Positions 20,801 to 21,783 of a stretch of 21,783 bases of DNA are shown here, piece by piece. How positions within the stretch are numbered: position 1 is the stretch's first letter; each line of letters begins with the position of its first letter. The notes beneath the pieces were generated by a model. It made no database searches. It had not been told where the DNA came from and was given only the letters and a program-made list of their open reading frames with translations. The translations under genes and the position numbers were made by a program. This stretch comes from a virus. The stretch lies in IMG/VR virus record IMGVR_UViG_3300027793_000313, positions 1 to 21,783 of that record, one strand, 5' to 3'.

Positions 20801-20938
20801 CCGCCGCTGCACCCCAACTGCCGCTGCTCGATGCAGCCGAAGTTGACGCCGGAACTGGAATCGGTCTACGAGCGCATCAGCCGCTCCGGGGCCATCGACC
20901 AAGCGCGCATCGCGCTCAACGCGGAGGTGAAGGAATGA
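17870..20938 (+). CDS. Portal-MuF fusion protein with inserted modules, 1022 aa
   Basis: One continuous ORF. Residues about 30-430 form an HK97-type portal (AVAAQPLRLYVRN, HPVLDLLSKANPWQN, ELTGNAYLHPVID, a closing PVSMLKANDPNLASA region). Residues 545-585 hold a small cysteine module (DCVSDKVGKLIDEGYEQDQA, VAIAYSMCGG). Residues about 595-700 hold a domain seen in various phage head proteins (IARARDLANRANLSEDTIRR, then WHGWGGDEGWSWAKRKVEEF), followed by a cysteine patch CGCGC. Residues about 890-990 form a MuF domain (ARTIARTESMRAARVAEVEA, then PPLHPNCRCSMQP). MuF proteins enter the prohead beside the portal. ATG 17870 is chosen over 17801 because the latter lies in the terminase gene. Confidence 0.85.
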   Translation: MSILSRLLAKTVNDARKWIATSTRVVSSDSVRPAFSPQTAVRYYGSWIYAAANLNAYAVAAQPLRLYVRNRSAGTKLWNTRKAGRRTKAYLSGSLDQLPSRYAMTKAAEYGDDYEVVTDSHPVLDLLSKANPWQNGFEQTVLRVLYLELTGNAYLHPVIDRRLGVPVQLWTMPSPWVEIVPGKEEFVDGYLYGVSFEKRAFFPVEEVIHFKRPNPKDVYYGMGKVEAAWGAATNNESLHDMDYHWFVNKARPDYLLTIKGDASADQIEAFEAQIDSKLRGARRTGRFLTATADIDIKPLSFSPKDMAGREQIVEEIAAVFGVPVSMLKANDPNLASATVGFTSWKATSVLPLMRMDEEVLNQTLLPLFGIEDDAFLAYDNPVGADERFEFEKRRGYVAGGIITANEARMMEGLEEVADANADRLLINGQPLGGMMLPAATPSVPNQVEDVPSDNQAAPVSGEAIADTALNGAQVTSLVDLATAVGVGQLPKDTAIAIAASAFPAIAADQIRAMFDPIQLANKPTATGGTATPELAADLTPEVKTKDAIGDCVSDKVGKLIDEGYEQDQAVAIAYSMCGGKGLEESIGKAVSDIDTKPPDSVAANARRALDVRETKPDSERGMTEIGIARARDLANRANLSEDTIRRMVAYFERHQSDKKGETWDDQGKGWQAWHGWGGDEGWSWAKRKVEEFDRQREKKSCGCGCVKSKRISQRAMWEDAVSDEIQTKSAESEGDKIGKDEDKAAKAVSDVFDAQVKEILVLIADAPRPTRELVTQVENVLKARSYQREIVEALSPYLREAISVGVDVGIETVSKVATSVDFSVERQDLAKYAESESVRIARTTASGVTEQTSVRVRDLLGDGLEKGETSDQLAKRVQEWADGQKGEDGSWSRARTIARTESMRAARVAEVEAWKATGMVTGKTWLLAPDPCEFCEAAAKAFGEKSIGLDDAFFKKGDTLTGADGGAMVLDYENVNGPPLHPNCRCSMQPKLTPELESVYERISRSGAIDQARIALNAEVKE

Positions 20939-21609
20939 CCCCGAATCGCAAGGCTCTCCCCGCACGTCTCGAAGGCACGCCGCGCGGATTCACCGCCGTG
21001 ATTACCGCAGAGACAATCGACCGGGACGGTGAGGTGCTTGTGCCGCAGGGCATGAACGCCACCGAGTTCGAGCGCAACCCGGTGCTGTTCTGGAATCACG
21101 ACTACTCGCAGCCTGTCGGCAAGAGCGTCGGACTGAAGCGCCGGGATCGCGACATCGTCGGAGACTTCACGTTCGCGCAGCGGCCCGATGGCTACGTCGG
21201 CGAGTTCTTTCCGGAGGTCGCCGCCGCGCTGGTGGGACAGGGCATCGTGAACGGCGTCAGCGTCGGCTTCGTGCCGGAGGATGGCGGCGCGCGCCGCGCG
21301 ACGGAGGTTGACCGCAAGAAGTACGGCGGCAACGTCTCGACCGTGTTCTCGCGGTGGAGGTTGCTTGAGGTGTCGCTCGCGCCGCTGCAAGCGAATCCGG
21401 AGGCGCTCATCACCGCAGTCCGCAAGGGCGTCATGTCGCCAGTGGCCGCAAAGAAGTGGTTTGGCATCGAAGCGCCCAAGCGCGTTGTCGTGACGGTGAA
21501 CGTCCCCGCGCTCTCAACCAAGACGAAGCGCGCGCCGATTGACGTAGACAGCATCGTTCGGCGCGAGATCGCCCGAGCGAAGGGCGCGATCTACCTGCCG
21601 CCCGGTTGA
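20935..21609 (+). CDS. HK97-family prohead maturation protease
   Basis: A 224-aa serine protease of the HK97 prohead family that cleaves capsid and scaffold N-termini during head maturation. Visible family signatures are GFTAVITAETIDRDGEVL near the N-terminus, NPVLFWNHD with catalytic His55, GIVNGVSVGF with catalytic Ser109, and RWRLLEVSLAP with the acidic partner. ATG 20935 overlaps the portal stop (ATGA). The TGA stop at 21607-21609 is odd: the same frame stays open for 22 more codons and ends at 21676-21678, overlapping the next start as ATGA, like most junctions in this genome (see findings). Confidence 0.85.
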   Translation: MTPNRKALPARLEGTPRGFTAVITAETIDRDGEVLVPQGMNATEFERNPVLFWNHDYSQPVGKSVGLKRRDRDIVGDFTFAQRPDGYVGEFFPEVAAALVGQGIVNGVSVGFVPEDGGARRATEVDRKKYGGNVSTVFSRWRLLEVSLAPLQANPEALITAVRKGVMSPVAAKKWFGIEAPKRVVVTVNVPALSTKTKRAPIDVDSIVRREIARAKGAIYLPPG

Positions 21610-21674
21610 TCCTACGGCGAGTGCCTGAAAGACGACCTTGGGAAGAAGGCGACCGCGCAAGACGGAGTTTTCAC

Positions 21675-21783
21675 ATGAAGACCATGAACATCAGCGACTT
21701 CTCGGCAGTGCTTGAGAAGGCCGCGAAGCAGAAGGGCGAGGCTGGCGTCATCGCTCAGAAGTCGCTCGTCCTTGAGAACTACA
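21675..21783 (+). CDS. Next head gene, partial (major capsid or scaffold)
   Basis: ATG 21675 behind GGAG (21663-21666) opens a frame that runs off the window. The 36 visible residues begin MKTMNISDFSAVLEKAAK and look helical and charged, as in an HK97 capsid delta domain or a scaffolding protein. Position directly after the prohead protease is where the major capsid or its scaffold normally lies. The call rests on position more than on sequence. Confidence 0.6.
   Translation, partial: MKTMNISDFSAVLEKAAKQKGEAGVIAQKSLVLENY

Noticed and set aside
21610-21674. Possible tRNA or small RNA in the gap before the capsid gene
   Set aside because: No cloverleaf or stable stem is visible; the stretch keeps the protease reading frame open instead.

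Overview
This window looks like part of a tailed double-stranded DNA bacteriophage (Caudoviricetes) genome or prophage from a GC-rich bacterial host. Hand counts of sample 60-base lines give about 65% G+C in typical genes. Every gene I can support is on the + strand. Most adjacent genes overlap by 1 to 4 bases (ATGA, GTGA, TGATG), so the window reads as a few long, translationally coupled operons. I see no integrase, repressor or tRNA, so lifestyle and host species cannot be settled from this sequence.

Layout. (1) 1-8230: early or replication region. It starts with an operator-like dyad, a 31-aa membrane peptide, a RecT-like single-strand annealing protein and a small helix-turn-helix protein. 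A structured leader and two recognisable promoters (1606-1634 and 2512-2539) follow. They feed a run of small genes: a Gp157-family protein, a CsrA-like RNA-binding protein, a DUF6378-type protein, a zinc-ribbon-like protein and several tiny membrane proteins. The run closes with a hairpin plus U-tract terminator (8249-8287). (2) 8299-10943: a RusA-type Holliday junction resolvase, a calcineurin-like metallophosphoesterase, holin-like and coiled-coil membrane proteins, and an out-of-frame overlapping pair (small inner protein and lipoprotein) resembling a spanin arrangement. (3) 10940-14554: a host-recognition or tail-fibre cassette with three large structural proteins plus small partners. (4) 14582-16385: an FkbM-like methyltransferase and a ParB-DNA methyltransferase fusion. 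(5) 16366-21783: the packaging and head module in HK97 order: small terminase, large terminase, a 1022-aa portal-MuF fusion, prohead protease, and the start of the next head gene (probably major capsid).

The most interesting signal is post-transcriptional. A nearly identical start-site box, CAGGAGACAGCCATG, precedes five early genes, and four of the five copies have a perfect hairpin directly upstream. One hairpin presents AGGA in its loop next to the GGA of the Shine-Dalgarno, which is the classic layout of a CsrA/RsmA target. It lies inside the 3' end of the phage's own CsrA-like gene. I infer a possible phage-encoded CsrA-type regulon over the early operon; this is not demonstrated.

Other points worth attention are a UGA that appears to cut 22 codons off the protease gene, an AT-richer target-recognition region inside the DNA methyltransferase, and extra modules built into the portal fusion.
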